A DNA stretch of 64,000 bases, from assembly GCA_028564705.1 (NCBI GenBank), contig JAPXFQ010000483.1, positions 62,001 to 126,000 of the forward strand, in the 5' to 3' direction. Source of the stretch: Apricaphanius iberus. Its lineage: Eukaryota > Chordata > Actinopteri > Cyprinodontiformes > Aphaniidae. Positions 11,539 through 22,830 of this stretch are shown here, in pieces; position 1 is the first letter of the stretch; every line of letters begins with the position of its first letter. A program made the translations under genes and the position numbers. The notes beneath the pieces are model-generated. The model was not told the DNA's origin. It was given only the letters and a program-made list of their open reading frames with translations, and did not search any database.

Positions 11539-12241
11539 CTACCCCTATCACACGGGACCTGAAGTGGACCTCCCACATTGACTCTATAAGGAAGAAGGCC
11601 CAGCAAAGGCTGTACTTTCTGCGTCAGCTCAGAAAGTTCAACCTGCCTCAGGAACTGCTGACCATATTCTACACAGCAATAGTCCAGTCTGTCCTGACCT
11701 CATCCATCTCTGTCTGGTTCGGATCCGCCACCAGGCAAGACAGGGACAGACTGCAGAGAACAGTCAGGTCCTCAGAGAGGATCATATGTTCTGATCTTCC
11801 CTCCATTGAGGACCTATTCCGGGCCAGGGTCAGGAAGCGGGCCAGAAAATCACCACTGACCCCTCACACCCTGGCCACAATCTGTTTAGGCTCCTCCCCT
11901 CAGGCCGGCGTTACAGAGCGCTGTTCGCCAAAACCACCCGACACAAGAACAGTTTCTTCCCCCAGGCTGTCGCTCTGATGAACTCTGAATAGTCACAGAG
12001 TGTGGGTCCACTCACATGAACAATAAACTAAAACTCTGCACTGCTGTATATACTTACTGTACAATAACCCTGGTTTGGTGTATGTATTATCCTTTATTTT
12101 TTATTTGTATTTATTTGTATTTTTTTCCGTTTTTTAATTTCACTTATTTAAGTTCTGTACTGGAGAGAAAAGTTGCCGGAGTCAAATTCCTTGTATCTGT
12201 CATACTTGGCCATTAAAGCTGATTCTGATTCTGATTCTACC
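11539..12241 (+). mobile_element. 5'-truncated Rex1-like LINE, CTACC target duplication
   Basis: Insertion body 11544-12236 between CTACC direct repeats (11539-11543 and 12237-12241). It carries the ORF C-terminus, a 3' UTR and a tail of AAAGCTGATTCTGATTCTGA type, the (GATTCT)n ending typical of fish Rex1-group LINEs. The 5' end is truncated inside the RT C-terminal region. The empty-site sequence is visible at 10972-10976 in copy A of the duplication. Confidence 0.8.
11555..11995 (+). pseudogene. Rex1-like LINE ORF C-terminus
   Basis: C-terminal, post-RT part of a LINE polyprotein. After TRDLKWTSHIDSIRKKAQQR comes LYFLRQLRKFNLPQELL, then IFYTAIVQSVLTSSISVWFG and RDRLQRTVRSSERII. At about 11835-11870 the frame slips, and the expected GRRYRALFAKTTRHKNSFFP block is readable only in another frame (11900-11970), ending at a MNSE-stop near 11990. 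It lacks all catalytic residues and is dead on arrival because of 5' truncation. Confidence 0.85.
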
Positions 12242-12360
12242 TGCAGCTCTGCAGGTCCATCTCTTTCTGCCTGACCCTCACCAGTGCCAACATGAACCTC
12301 ATCTGATCCCCAATATTAAAACAGCAGACATGAATAAGGTAAAGCAAAATACTGAAGGGG

Positions 12361-13164
12361 ATGTAATGAACAGGCCAGAAGCATACATCCAGTAAAAACT
12401 CAGTTCTATATGTGGAAATTATACCATGGGTTTTATTATAAGAAAATGAATCTTCTTGAACAATCTTATATGCAGTATTTATTGTCAAATTGTTTTGTCT
12501 GTTACTGGAAACTTTCCAGTGGAAAGTAAGTAATATTTTCGTTGAATAGTAACGTTAATAGTAGTGTTTTGAATCACCGGTTTAACATAGATGTAGTCGT
12601 GTACTGGTGGATGTATCAGAATGGTATTGTGACATCTTGAGAGCGGATCTAGGACTTTTCTGAGTATGGGGCCATCAAGGGGCCACAATATTTATAAAGG
12701 GGCAAAGTATTGATCCAACATTCTTACACATAATGCCTGGTTTTGGTAGGGTAGATACATTTCACAAGCCACACAATGTTGAAAAAAGGTTTAACCGCCA
12801 GCTTTAATATAATTTTGCCATAATTTTTAATTGTACATCAACAAAATACAAACACCAATTGCATTTAAAGAAACTGCAGCATTCTATTCAATTTTCAAAG
12901 CCACAAATAGTATATAATAGTATATTAAATTATACTGGTGAGTGAAAGAAAATTAATATCTGGGTTGGTCAAAGGAAGAAAGTGAACAGGACAGAACAAA
13001 AGACGGCCCCCAGTCTCCTATTTAACAACTGAGCATGCTGGATCACTAGGGAAGATTTTACCCCTATCTTATTTAATAAATTAGTTGAAAAATAAAGTGT
13101 TTCAAACGAGGACATTTTCCAGGATTTACAAGTTAGGGATTTTTTAAGGAGATCCACTACACTT
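12361..13164. other. No gene seen; possible hAT end
   Basis: Mostly AT-rich. GCGGATCTAGGACTTTTCTG followed by AGTATGGGGCC at about 12641-12675 resembles a hAT left end (CAGGGGCGGATCTAG type) without its first bases. The minus frame at 12969-13157 is unrecognised. Confidence 0.35.
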
Positions 13165-14609
13165 CTGGGGTCTCATTTATAAAGCCATCGTACGTACAAA
13201 AACGGGCGTACGCCGATTATAGTCAACTTTTGGTATTTATAAAAAATATACTTGCCGGGAAAGTTCAATAAATCTACAGCAACTCTTACCCTGGCGTACG
13301 CTGGAAATGTGGAGGAACGGGAAACTGCGACACCAACGGCAGAAGAATGAAACCAAAGATATGATGAGAAATGGGAGATATTTGGGCAAAATCACACATT
13401 ACCGTTCACATAAACTGTTATATATTAGTAGTTTGTAGTAGTTTGCAAAAATGAATAGAGGCATGTTTGATAACGTGCGCTGGGAGTGCATGTGCCGCAC
13501 ACACACATACAAAACAAAAACAATCAGGATTTACTAAATAAACAGAGATGTATTTATTTTCAATAGGAACCTCAACCACTAAAATATATTTATTTATATT
13601 TTTAGAAATTTGCATGTGATTATAAACTCAAACGGCTGAAATATAGAGCAGATAGCCTGCTGCCAAAGGGTCCTGTACAAATAAAGTCATGAATTAGTCA
13701 TAATTACAATTAGAAAAGTGCTAGTCAATTAGTTTATAATCAGAATATTTTTGTCAGCTGTAGCTGTTCGGGATATTTAGTGATGGTTGAATATAAAAAG
13801 TACACGTGCCAATGCGAAAGAACGCACAATGGCTCATCTGGCACTGCTGGAGGACATGGCGCAAGGACGTCTCCGGACTGAGCGGGTCTTTAGAGACCAT
13901 CAGGATTTACTATGGGGTAGCACAGAAAGTCAGAACACCGGTTCCGGTAGCCCCATGCCCTTCGTTTGGAGCTTTTCATTTTTTAGGCCCGGCTCTGCAA
14001 AGTCGCACGGCGAGGAACCACAAAACTCAGGAGGGACTCTCCTTTGATGCCTGCCGGCTTCTCTTCCATGGGGGTGAGCTGGGGCATACCCCTTCCTCCT
14101 CCTGTTGCAGTTGCACTTCTCCTGTGGAGCACAAGCTGCTTTTTGGCGTCCACTTTGATGTCGGACCACTTTTTTAAAAGCGTTGACAGCATCCGCCACC
14201 TTTTGCCACTCTTCTGCCTTTCCGGCATTTGTGATGCCCCGACTGTGTCCACCAAATAATATATTTTGCGATCTGTCGACGCTGTCGACCAATGCCTCCA
14301 CCTCGCTATCAGTGAAGTTACGCTTTTTTGCTTTTCTCCTCTCTTGAGCCATCATGGAAATTAAATTATGAATATTCATCAGAGGCGTCCTCCTGACCTT
14401 TTATAGTCATCATATGGGCGGGGAAAGGCGTTCCCCAGGTGCGCCAACTTTAGAGTTGATTCTGATTTATAAACGGAAGCAGGTGTAGGACGTGCATGCG
14501 CACTGTTTTATAAATCTGAAAGTTTTTGTGTGCCGCACTTCCATTTTTGCGTATGTACAATTGCCGGTAGTGTGCTTTCCTACGCAATGTTTTATAAATA
14601 ACGCCCCTG
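13165..14609 (-). mobile_element. PIF/Harbinger-type element, CTG target duplication, Myb-like gene only
   Basis: Body 13168-14606. TIRs are GGGTCTCATTTATAAA on the left and GGGCGTTATTTATAAA on the reversed right, flanked by CTG at 13165-13167 and 14607-14609. Further inverted-repeat blocks rich in GCGTACG and GTACGTAC lie inside both ends. The interior has one gene, the minus-strand Myb/SANT-like protein; no DDE nuclease gene fits in the 1.4 kb. The TIR and TSD match the split element at 44980-49639. Confidence 0.85.
13985..14349 (-). pseudogene. Harbinger Myb/SANT-like DNA-binding protein, frameshifted
   Basis: In PIF/Harbinger elements a second gene encodes a Myb/SANT (trihelix-like) protein that binds the element ends and helps bring the nuclease into the nucleus. 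Reading on the minus strand from the ATG at about 14349, MAQERRKAKKRNFTDSEVEA then LVDSVDRSQNILFGGHSRGI then EWQKVADAVNAF is the N-terminal SANT-like fold. A frame slip at the A-run near 14175 moves the rest into another frame: KKWSDIKVDAKKQLVLHRRS then ATATGGGRGMPQLTPMEEK. Upstream in-frame Met codons (14379, 14352) also exist; the MAQE start fits the family better. The nearest host relatives are NAIF1-like proteins. One slip, otherwise well preserved. Confidence 0.85.
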
Positions 14610-15260
14610 GTCTACTATGACACAGAAACCATGTTTGCTACTTTAATTAGCACATTTTACAATGTTTCAAAATGTCACAATTTAGGGAAAACTATGCATT
14701 TGAAGTTAATGTGTTAAAGAAAATGTAACGCTTTGAGAAACATCAAATTAGTTAATAAGTTAAGCAATTTTCCCACTCATGATTTGCAACAGTTAACAAA
14801 CGTCTGTCAATTAAGCAATAATCCTTTATTTTTGGTACTCTGGAATAACTAACCCATTTATTACTGATAAAGATTATAGAATGCTCAGGTGAATACCAAT
14901 TTTCTGTGCAAGTAACAGGTTAAGCAACAGCTTAAGGATAAAATGGTATGGTATGGTGTATCCTCAACTATGTCTCTCTTGATTATCTGACATGACTGTT
15001 GCACAATAATGAATATATTTTTTGACAAAACATGAAAACCAAATATTGTCATACATAGAAGTGAATATTTCAGGAATTCTGAGAAGCAAGTGTATTATTG
15101 TATCAATGTATGCTGTTTTGCATTGAACAATGCTCATCCTATTTATTATTTTGTCTGTGTTCCATATAATTGTTAAACATTCAATAAATATATCTACAAA
15201 ATAAGATAAATTAGACATTTCATCCATACCAGTAAGTTTCTTGGCTCATTAGTGCTACTA
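14610..15260. other. No gene seen
   Basis: AT-rich. The minus frame at 14964-15227 has no recognisable domain. Confidence 0.4.
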
Positions 15261-15262
15261 GT

Positions 15263-15420
15263 AGGGGTGCAACGGTACAGGTAGCCCACGGTACGGTCCG
15301 TACCTCGGTACCTGGGACACGGTCCACGGTAAAGTTTTGTACATGTTTTGTGCAGAAATCGAGTGCTTTTTTTAATCCCAAAACATATATTAATTTTTTT
15401 TTGGAACAAAAGCAGAATGT
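15263..15420. repeat. hAT left terminus fragment
   Basis: TAGGGGTGCAACGGTACAGG followed by repeated ACGGTACGGTCCGTACCTCG blocks is the classic left end of a fish hAT element. No right end with TGCACCCCTA was found before 15892, so it is an orphan end. Confidence 0.55.
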
Positions 15421-15676
15421 CACAGTTAACTTAACCCGCCCATGGTTACAGGTGTGGGCGGGTGAAAGCCGTGAGAATACAACATAAACGAGCTGTACGT
15501 CTCACTGGGATTATGGTTCACACACAGGGCCGGAGTCACAGAATGTTTTCTGTATCTTACCGGTTATTTAAACGAGAGCGCATCTGACCACACTGACACA
15601 GGTGGCGGATAAATATTCTTTGTGTGCCCGCTGCTCAAAGGGCATTTGTGTGTGCATGTATGAATGGAGCACAGCA

Positions 15677-15722
15677 CATCTCCTCTTTGCTTTGCGCTCC
15701 GAGGCACCGCAAAGAGGAGATG
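15677..15722. repeat. Perfect 14-bp inverted repeat
   Basis: CATCTCCTCTTTGC at 15677-15690 and GCAAAGAGGAGATG at 15709-15722 form a perfect stem around an 18-base loop, inside the presumed interior of the hAT fragment. Confidence 0.8.
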
Positions 15723-15883
15723 ATCACAGCACAACCCGGCACCCTGAATGCTGGAGCCCGCCCGGGCAGAAAGCGCTCAAGTCGGGAGAAATTAAATTTA
15801 TTTTCTTAAGATATGTCCTCTAGCATCAGAATATTGCCACAAAAACAGGTTAACAAGACAAAAACCAGATTATCAAAGGAATG

Positions 15884-16479
15884 GGTCTTTAATACCCTGG
15901 AAATCCAGACGTCTTGCGATAGCATAATTTGAATAATCTCTGCAAGACACTCTGGCATCAAGCAATGATGCACGTTACTGCATTACGTGAGCAGGTTCGG
16001 GAACCAATCAAATCGGTGTATCTGATTTAGGTGGGCCAGAACCAGCTAAACTGATGACGACAGCGCGAATCATTTAGTAAACATTTAAAGATGGCTACAG
16101 ATGAACACCAGTTGCTTGAACCAGCTTTGGCCGCTAAAATGAATAAATTAGACTTGATTTTTCCTCTAAAACACCAATAGAAAACCGAACTCGAATGGTT
16201 CCTTTGCAATAAGGACATTGTTGCTGTTATGCTGACTGGATACAACAAGAGTTTAATCTACCAGTCAGCTCCGTCAACCTCTCTCTAAAACAAACTTGGT
16301 TCCATCCCACCGTGTATTGTTGTGATTGGTCTTGCCTTTATCCAATTGAGAGAGTCAGAGAATTTCAAATGCATACTTGGTTCTCCCCCCTAATGAAAAG
16401 GGTAAGCCCTTTTCATTACTTGCTGCCAGACCCTTAATCTGATCAATTAGGGTCTGGATTATTCTAGGATAGGTCTTTA
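15884..16479 (+). mobile_element. 580-bp DNA transposon with 8-bp TSD carrying a helicase fragment
   Basis: Body 15892-16471 between perfect direct repeats GGTCTTTA (15884-15891 and 16472-16479). The left end ATACCCTGGAAATCCAGAC and the reversed right end TATCCTAGAATAATCCAGAC form imperfect TIRs. An 8-bp duplication fits hAT, P or Zisupton-type elements; the termini do not look like a standard hAT (CAGGG or TAGGG). The interior is the start of a RecQ-like helicase frame rather than a transposase. Superfamily left open. Confidence 0.75.
16091..16370 (+). pseudogene. RecQ-like helicase N-terminal fragment, degenerate
   Basis: From the ATG at 16091 the frame reads MATDEHQLLEPALAAKMNKL, then DLIFPLKHQ, a stop, then TELEWFLCNKDIVAVMLTGY and NKSLIYQSAP. 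This has the layout of superfamily-2 RecQ-type helicases: a Q-like LKxxQ motif, then FLxxKDVVAVLPTGxGKSLIYQ with the Walker A lysine. In this copy the Walker glycine before GKS is replaced (GYNKS). After a slip, a degraded IPPCIVVIG block may be the next conserved strand. One stop and at least one frameshift make it dead. It could be a remnant of a gene belonging to the autonomous element or a captured host exon. Identity rests on motif order only. Confidence 0.6.
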
Positions 16480-19400
16480 CGGCACGAAGCACCATCGGCC
16501 GCCACCGGCTCAAGATGGGGATGTTAATAAATAACTACTTTCAGTGCCTGCAGTCAGGTCTATATGCTCAATGGCTAGAATTTAACTGCAGTTACTCCAA
16601 ACAAACACAGCAAGAGTGCTGACGTTGTTTTGAAATCAGCGCATTACCCTGCATTAAGTCTAGTGTTTCCAACTTAGTGAGTTTGACGCAGTTTCTACTG
16701 ATTTTTCATACCCCCTTTTTCCCACAAATGCCTGGCGACAAATCGGATGATATTTTTAGCCACCCACATCTACTTTCAGTCAAATTTTTTCGTTGATATT
16801 CCCTGCAGATTAAAGACCCGACTTGCTCTGCATCAGCACGGTCAGTGCATACAGCTCGACTCATTTCACCCAGAGCCACACAGAGGGAAAAAGCTGATTT
16901 CACCCAGCCATAAATCTATTGTTTTTTTATTTACTGAAAAGTTAACAAGATTTAATGCAGTAATTTACATACAATTTAAAGCTTGCAACATATTCCAGAA
17001 AGTAAAATGTAATTTTGTCATTTGTACTCAATGTAAATACAGGGACCCAAAAAACTTTTCAAAGCCTCTTTTAACCTTGTTCCACTGGAGGTTTCCCATT
17101 GTTAAAATACATTGTTTCTCAAAATTATCCCATCAGGCTTCTTTTTTTTTTTTTTTTTTTTTTTTTGCTTCAGAGGAAAACTTTTTTTTTCTCTCTAAAA
17201 AACTTGGTTCATTGGTATAAGATACGGTTATGAAAATTACACATCCCATTTCATTTATGTGTGTGAGAGATATGCAGTTATGGTTCTAACATTAAAAAAT
17301 CCAATTCCGATAATGCACATTTTAGCTTTCCCTTCTGTGGCTATAAACTGAGTGACGAGATTACATTAACGAAGTGACTTATTCAAAAATTAGTCCACAG
17401 TGCACAGGATGTGTTGATGAAACCAGGTCTGATAAGAAAGAGGTCTCAAACGTAGCAATTCTCTCAATTTTACCTTACAGGCCATCTTAAAAAAGCTTCA
17501 AAAATGAAGCAAATTTTAAATAAAATAAAAACAGACAGGGTTGTATTGATTAAGTAGTAATCAATTATTGACTTTTATTATTACCTGATAGTTTATGTGT
17601 ATGCACCAAATCACAAGGATTTGAATTATACAGCAGACCCACTGCTTTGTCATGGATGGGAAGATGTTTGCTGTCTGCAACACTGGTACATCATACTGGA
17701 TTTGAACATGTTACTTGTGGGTATACTGTAACTTTTCTTGGACTTGTAAATATTGCATGACATAATGCCACAGAACAAGCCATTGTGAAAGAAAGCAGTG
17801 ATAGTTTTATTGCAGATTTATGCAAGTTGTTCTGCCATACAGCCTCAGTCTCCAAGAACACCACTTTCTGTGTATCAACAAATGGTCAGCTGCTGCCTCC
17901 TTAGCAGTTAGCTACAGGTTTTCTTTTTCACATCAAGACATCAGTTATTTTGTAGCCTCATCACAGGTTATTGTTTTGGATTACGGGCCATAGAGCCCGA
18001 AATAAATGCATTTTCTATTGGTGAAAAAGAAGCTACTCTTCTGGAGCCGTTAAGAAGTTTCTGGAAATGCAGCAGATGTCGATTCAGATGACAGCAGCAG
18101 CATATTTATTGAACAATGTAAGTAATTTTTGTTTTAATAACTTAATAAAAATCACTGTACACTCAAAATTAATACATCTTGACAGCATGGTCCTCTCTTT
18201 ACTGCTAACCAAGTTTTAAACAACATAAGGTTTGAGCTGACAGCGACAAAGCTATTTTATGGTGAAAGATTGGAAAAAATTTGGCAGAAAAAAAGGTGGG
18301 TTTTTTTATTTGTAGAAGGGAAGCCACATTTTGTATTAAAACATTGAATACATTTGGTTAATAAATACAGAACTCAATGTATTGATTTCACATGTTCAGA
18401 CCAATATTTTTGGGATTGGTTCTATATATTTAAGATTATAATACTTCTAATAAAGAACATATATACATTTTGTACTGTACTGGCCACAATCTTTAAATGT
18501 TTTTTTTACATCCAAATGGCGTCGAAAGTCTGCAAAACATACACATACGTTCATAGTTCTTATTTTTACAAGTGATAGACATTTTTCACAATTTGACCCG
18601 ACTCCAAAATATCTGCGTTGGACATTTTGATATTCAACAGTAAAACAAAAAAGTTCTGCTTGCTTTGATAATATGTGTGCTTATACAAGCGGATAGCCGT
18701 AAGTTAACTGCATTGAATTATTTTATACTTATTTAATGAAAAATAATAAAAAAATATTTGTATATGTATTTAATTAAATGGTAATTTATTTGACATATCA
18801 AAATAGTTTTTGGTTTGTTTTTAAGAGTGTAATAATTATTGGCTTACAACACATGCACACGTCACCAGAGCTGATTTATAATTTACCTGCAGCTCCCTGG
18901 TGGCTAATGTGCACATCATAATAGCACAATGTGCAAAATGCATGATGAGGGTCGCAAGCATGGTCACTGTTCTTGATATTTACAGTGGAGCCTCAATACA
19001 GCGCAGCAGTTTACTCTTTGCAGCCTCATTGTTTAGCTGATTTTTTTATAACACAATTTTCCATGCTTTTTTTGCAGCGTGCAAACGAGCAGTGTGTCCT
19101 AATTGTTTGGAGCCAATTGTTAATCTCCTCTGGGTCGTGTCTCCTGCTCTTGTCAAATTCATCATGTCTGGTTATAAGAATCTTCTAGTTCAGAAGGAAA
19201 AAAAACGGCACAACCAACTACCCAAAATCGGAAACAGACACCTGCTGCTTTGAGACCTTCAATGAAAAAAGACGCACCCGAACTGCACACGGGTGGAGAC
19301 ACTTCCTTTTATTAATACTTTAATGTTTTAAAATCTATGAAGGTTTGAACTTTGAGAGTATTTAAACTAGTGAGAAATGTAAGTAACTGTTAATGTATGC

Positions 19401-19779
19401 CTGAGAAAAATGTCAAACATGATTTTTTTTTTTTTTTTACTGAATCACCACCCAGCCCTAATTCAGATTTTTGAGTTGATGGTTAAATATTAACACTGTA
19501 ATTAGTTCACTGGACAAGAGTACTGAGCTGGGGGGAAGCCATTTCGAAGCCTCATCCTGGTCCTTGGTGAGGAACAAGAGGAACATTTCGAGGCTTGCCT
19601 GGTGAGAGTTTTATGTAAAAGCTGTAAGTCTTACATTTGTGTGGAAATGTAAAATTATTTTCAGTCATAAAGTGATGCTTACACATGGGGTATAAAGCCT
19701 TACTGCAGTGATCTGCAAATGTATTCCTCAAGAGCTGGCATCCTGAAACTTTTAGATGTGTCCCTGGCCCAACATTATT
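16480..19779. other. Long stretch without a recognised gene
   Basis: No domain was recognised in any frame, including the 157-codon frame at 16747-17220, which is carried by poly-T and AT-rich sequence. Simple repeats: T25 at 17142-17166 and T16 at 19423-19438. ACCACCCAGCCCTA near 19445-19460 resembles a hAT right end (reversed TAGGGCTGGGTGGT) without a partner. Confidence 0.4.
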
Positions 19780-20346
19780 AGGTCTCCTAGTAGCTAGGAG
19801 ACAGGTTAATGTTAGTAGCTATGCTGCTTTAGGCTAGGCTGTTGGAGGACATTATTAGGGTCTGTGACTACTTTCTCTCCTACTTCTCCCCAACTGCATG
19901 ATGTGCTGTCAATTCAAGCACTAACCTGTTTTCTATTATAGTAGGTGCTCCGGATTAGCCCTGCTTGACGACCCTGACTAAGATGGCATTGCAGTGACGG
20001 AAAATTCTCCACGTCCTGCAACAAACTTGTGCATCGGTTCTGTTGCTCTTTCTGTGTCTCTGTTGTGTATTCTCCAAGCCACAGACGGTCGCGGCAGATA
20101 ACCGCTTGTGCTGAGCCTGGTTCTGCCGGAGGTTTCTTCCTGTTAAAAGGGAGTTTTTCCTTCCCACTGTCGCTGCATGCTTGCTCAGTATGAGGGATTG
20201 CTGAGAATTCCACGACGCAATCTTCTGTGGTTCTGTAATTTCTACACTAAACATTGTATTGTAATAACTCTTTTTGTAAAGTGCCTTGAGATGACATCTG
20301 TTGTGAAATGGCGCTATATAAATAAACTGAATTGAATTGAATTGAA
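19780..20346 (+). repeat. 5'-truncated L2-like LINE 3' UTR copy
   Basis: Near-identical in layout to 40078-40652. It starts at GGTCTCCTAGTAGCTAGGAG, passes GCTGCTTTAGGCTAGGCTGT and GACCCTGACTAAGATGGCAT, and ends GCGCTATATAAATAAACTGA with (GAATT)n. Only UTR was copied, so no protein-coding part remains. Confidence 0.9.
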
Positions 20347-20405
20347 CACCAGACTGCTTCCTCCGTATGGAGTCAAGTTTTCCAGAGTTCGGCTAATGAC
20401 TGTAA

Positions 20406-21142
20406 TTTAAAGGGGAAGTGGGTTTTTTTCAACCTGGACCTTATTTCTAGCATGCATTACATTCATTTACTCACCCAGACAAGTTATAAGCCACTGAGAG
20501 TCCTTGGGGAGATGTTTATATCCATTCGCAATTAGCGTATATCCACATAATGGGAGTTAAAGGGGTGATGCCTATAAATAAGGCATCATCTGCCACAAAA
20601 TTCCTTCATTTAATCAATGTTTTGTTATGAAACTTTAGCACTATTTCCCTGAGAGTTCTGAGCCTGTCAGTTTTTTTCATAGGCTTTTAATTAGGGTTGC
20701 ACCCATTGCAGTTTTCTGGACGATCACCAATGACCAATATTGAGAAAAATATGAGCAGCCAATTTTGATTTCTGCGCATACCACAGCAATGTTTTGCCCT
20801 CATATTGCCAGGTTTTCAATGAAGAAAATTCACATGGATCGATTTCATATGAAAATATCATCTGACTTCCAATTCCTCCAAATTACAGGGCACCTCTACT
20901 TTTAATCCAACTAGACTTATGTGCAAATTCAATTATGTTACTGTCATGTGGGATCCCGATTGTTGCCTTATTTACAGACAGCACTTGCCGTGCCCCCATT
21001 AACTCCCATTTTATATGTATAGGTATATGCTGATCGCGAATAGATATAAACTTCTCCTGAAGGGCTCCAAGTGGCTCAAAACATGTCTGGGTGAGTAAAT
21101 GAATGTAATACATGCTATAAACAAGGTCCAGGTTACCTTTGA
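20406..21142. mobile_element. Non-autonomous element with ~130-bp TIRs
   Basis: Left arm from TTTAAAGG at 20406: AACCTGGACCTTATTTCTAG, ATTACATTCATTTACTCACC, CAGACAAGTT, then ATGGGAGTTAA. The reversed right arm repeats these blocks in order (AACCTGGACCTTGTTTATAG, ATTACATTCATTTACTCACC, CAGACATGTT, then ATGGGAGTTAA). No transposase frame. A TAGGGTTGCACCCATTGCAG motif at about 20694 resembles a hAT end nested inside. The same arm occurs alone at 61205. Confidence 0.8.
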
Positions 21143-22830
21143 GGACTCAATGCAGACTCCTGCGCTAGAGAATTTTTGCAATTTTAATGGTGCTAATGAA
21201 AAATGTTTAGTGGATATAACAGTTATTTTTGAAGGCCATGAGACTCTGTCATCCTGCTAAAGCTTCTGCAGTTCTGATGGGACTGATTTTTGTTTTTCTA
21301 AACCTTGCACACCTCCAGGACTTTGACTTCTGAAGTATTTCAGAAACATTTCTTGAAAATAGGTGGGATCAAACTCTCCAAAAATTACGAGCTTCAAAGT
21401 TGAAGCTGGTTTGAATGATGGTTTTTTTATTGACTTGCCAATAGTACATGTTTTGCCTCAATCTTTGTGTGAGCAGATGCATGGATCTATCTATCTGGGA
21501 TATCTACAGAAAGATGGACATCCAGTATTCATAAACCCTTCTTTAAACAGCCTTGCTATTATACTGTTCAACAATATATTCTGCTTAGTATTAATTAAAT
21601 TAAAATTAGTATTATAAACATTTTGTTTAAACAGATTAATAGACTTTTTATGGATACAGTTGTCACAATTTCTTTGTCTTTTAAAGACTTTGCATTTGGA
21701 TGATTCGCATCGCTTGCTAGGATCCAAGAGTGGATTTATGACCTTATTACTAGTTTGTAATTGCTCTTGTTTCTACTTTTATTGGAATTTCTTGGACTGA
21801 AATGGAAGAATGGGTACCTTGAAAACAAATTAAATAAATATGAGACCAATCAAAATATTACAGATGTACTTTTTTAGACAGTTTATGGGAACTGAGGAAG
21901 CATCAATTACTTTTTTTATCTATTACCAGCTATCCTTTACCTCATTTCTAATGGTCAGGATACCTCTTTTTTACTTTTCTACATGCAGGGCTAATTTGGC
22001 TGAATGAGAAAAAAAAGAAGCTATTATAAAAAATGTTACAACCCTCATTTTTTTCCACCCTCTCACTCAGTTTCACACAGTTGTAGAATTATTCACTGTT
22101 AACTTTAACAATGCTTTTAACCTTATATTTAGTGGAATGAGCTACTTTGGATTCCCTTCGTGTTAAAGGACAAACCTGGAACAATTGACCACAAAATGTG
22201 GAAAATCAATTAAACCAACTTAAGTGTTTCATAAAGTCATAGGTGGTTATCCAGAGGAATTCCCATAAAGCCAGAAGCTCAGGCATACTCGCAACACACC
22301 AACACCCTCTATAAGTACACACACCCCAAAGTGGAAACCACAGAATAGTGACACACTTGGAAGTGGAGTCTGAGACCTGCTCGTAGTCAAACGTTGGCTG
22401 ACAGAAGGTGGGAGCTGGTCAGCTCGAGACTGTCCAGTAATTCTACTTTTCTTCCTTGCTATTGAAAATACCTTAACTGTAGTGTTTAAAGCCCAGCAAA
22501 AAGGCGACAAACAGATGCATCTCTGCGGTCTGAGTTTTGCTGACACTTTTTTCCCACTGAAAAAGGGAGCATTCCACTTTCTGTTGTAAAATATAAAAGG
22601 GGTTCCACCAAGAACAAAGTCTGAGCAAAATGTTGCACTTGATTCAACCTGTTACTAACAACAAATGTTTGTGATGGAAAACAGGGACCACACAGTCAGG
22701 CTTGGAAAACCTATGTATATAATGAGGTGCTCTCTAACCCCCCGGGTTTGGTTAATGGATCACTTGACCACAGTTCTTGCACCATGTTAAACAACAAAAT
22801 GACCTTATAAGGTGGATTTTTATCTAAATG
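21143..22830. other. No gene seen
   Basis: AT-rich, with no domain in the frames at 21363-21617, 21491-21727 or 22247-22546. Confidence 0.4.

Larger units (their letters stand above)
11315..12360. repeat. Dispersed duplication, copy B, split by a LINE
   Basis: Second copy of the 10768-11100 unit. It is continuous to GCACCTACC at 11543 and resumes at 12237 with CTACCTGCAGCTCTGCAG. The 693 intervening bases are the LINE at 11544-12236. The stretch between copies A and B (about 11178-11270) contains a CCCCAACCTACGGGGCTCCC motif resembling a hAT end, so the unit may itself be part of an old DNA transposon. Confidence 0.7.

Noticed and set aside
16747..17220. 157-codon plus frame
   Set aside because: It ends in a poly-Phe tract encoded by T25, and shows no domain or codon signal.
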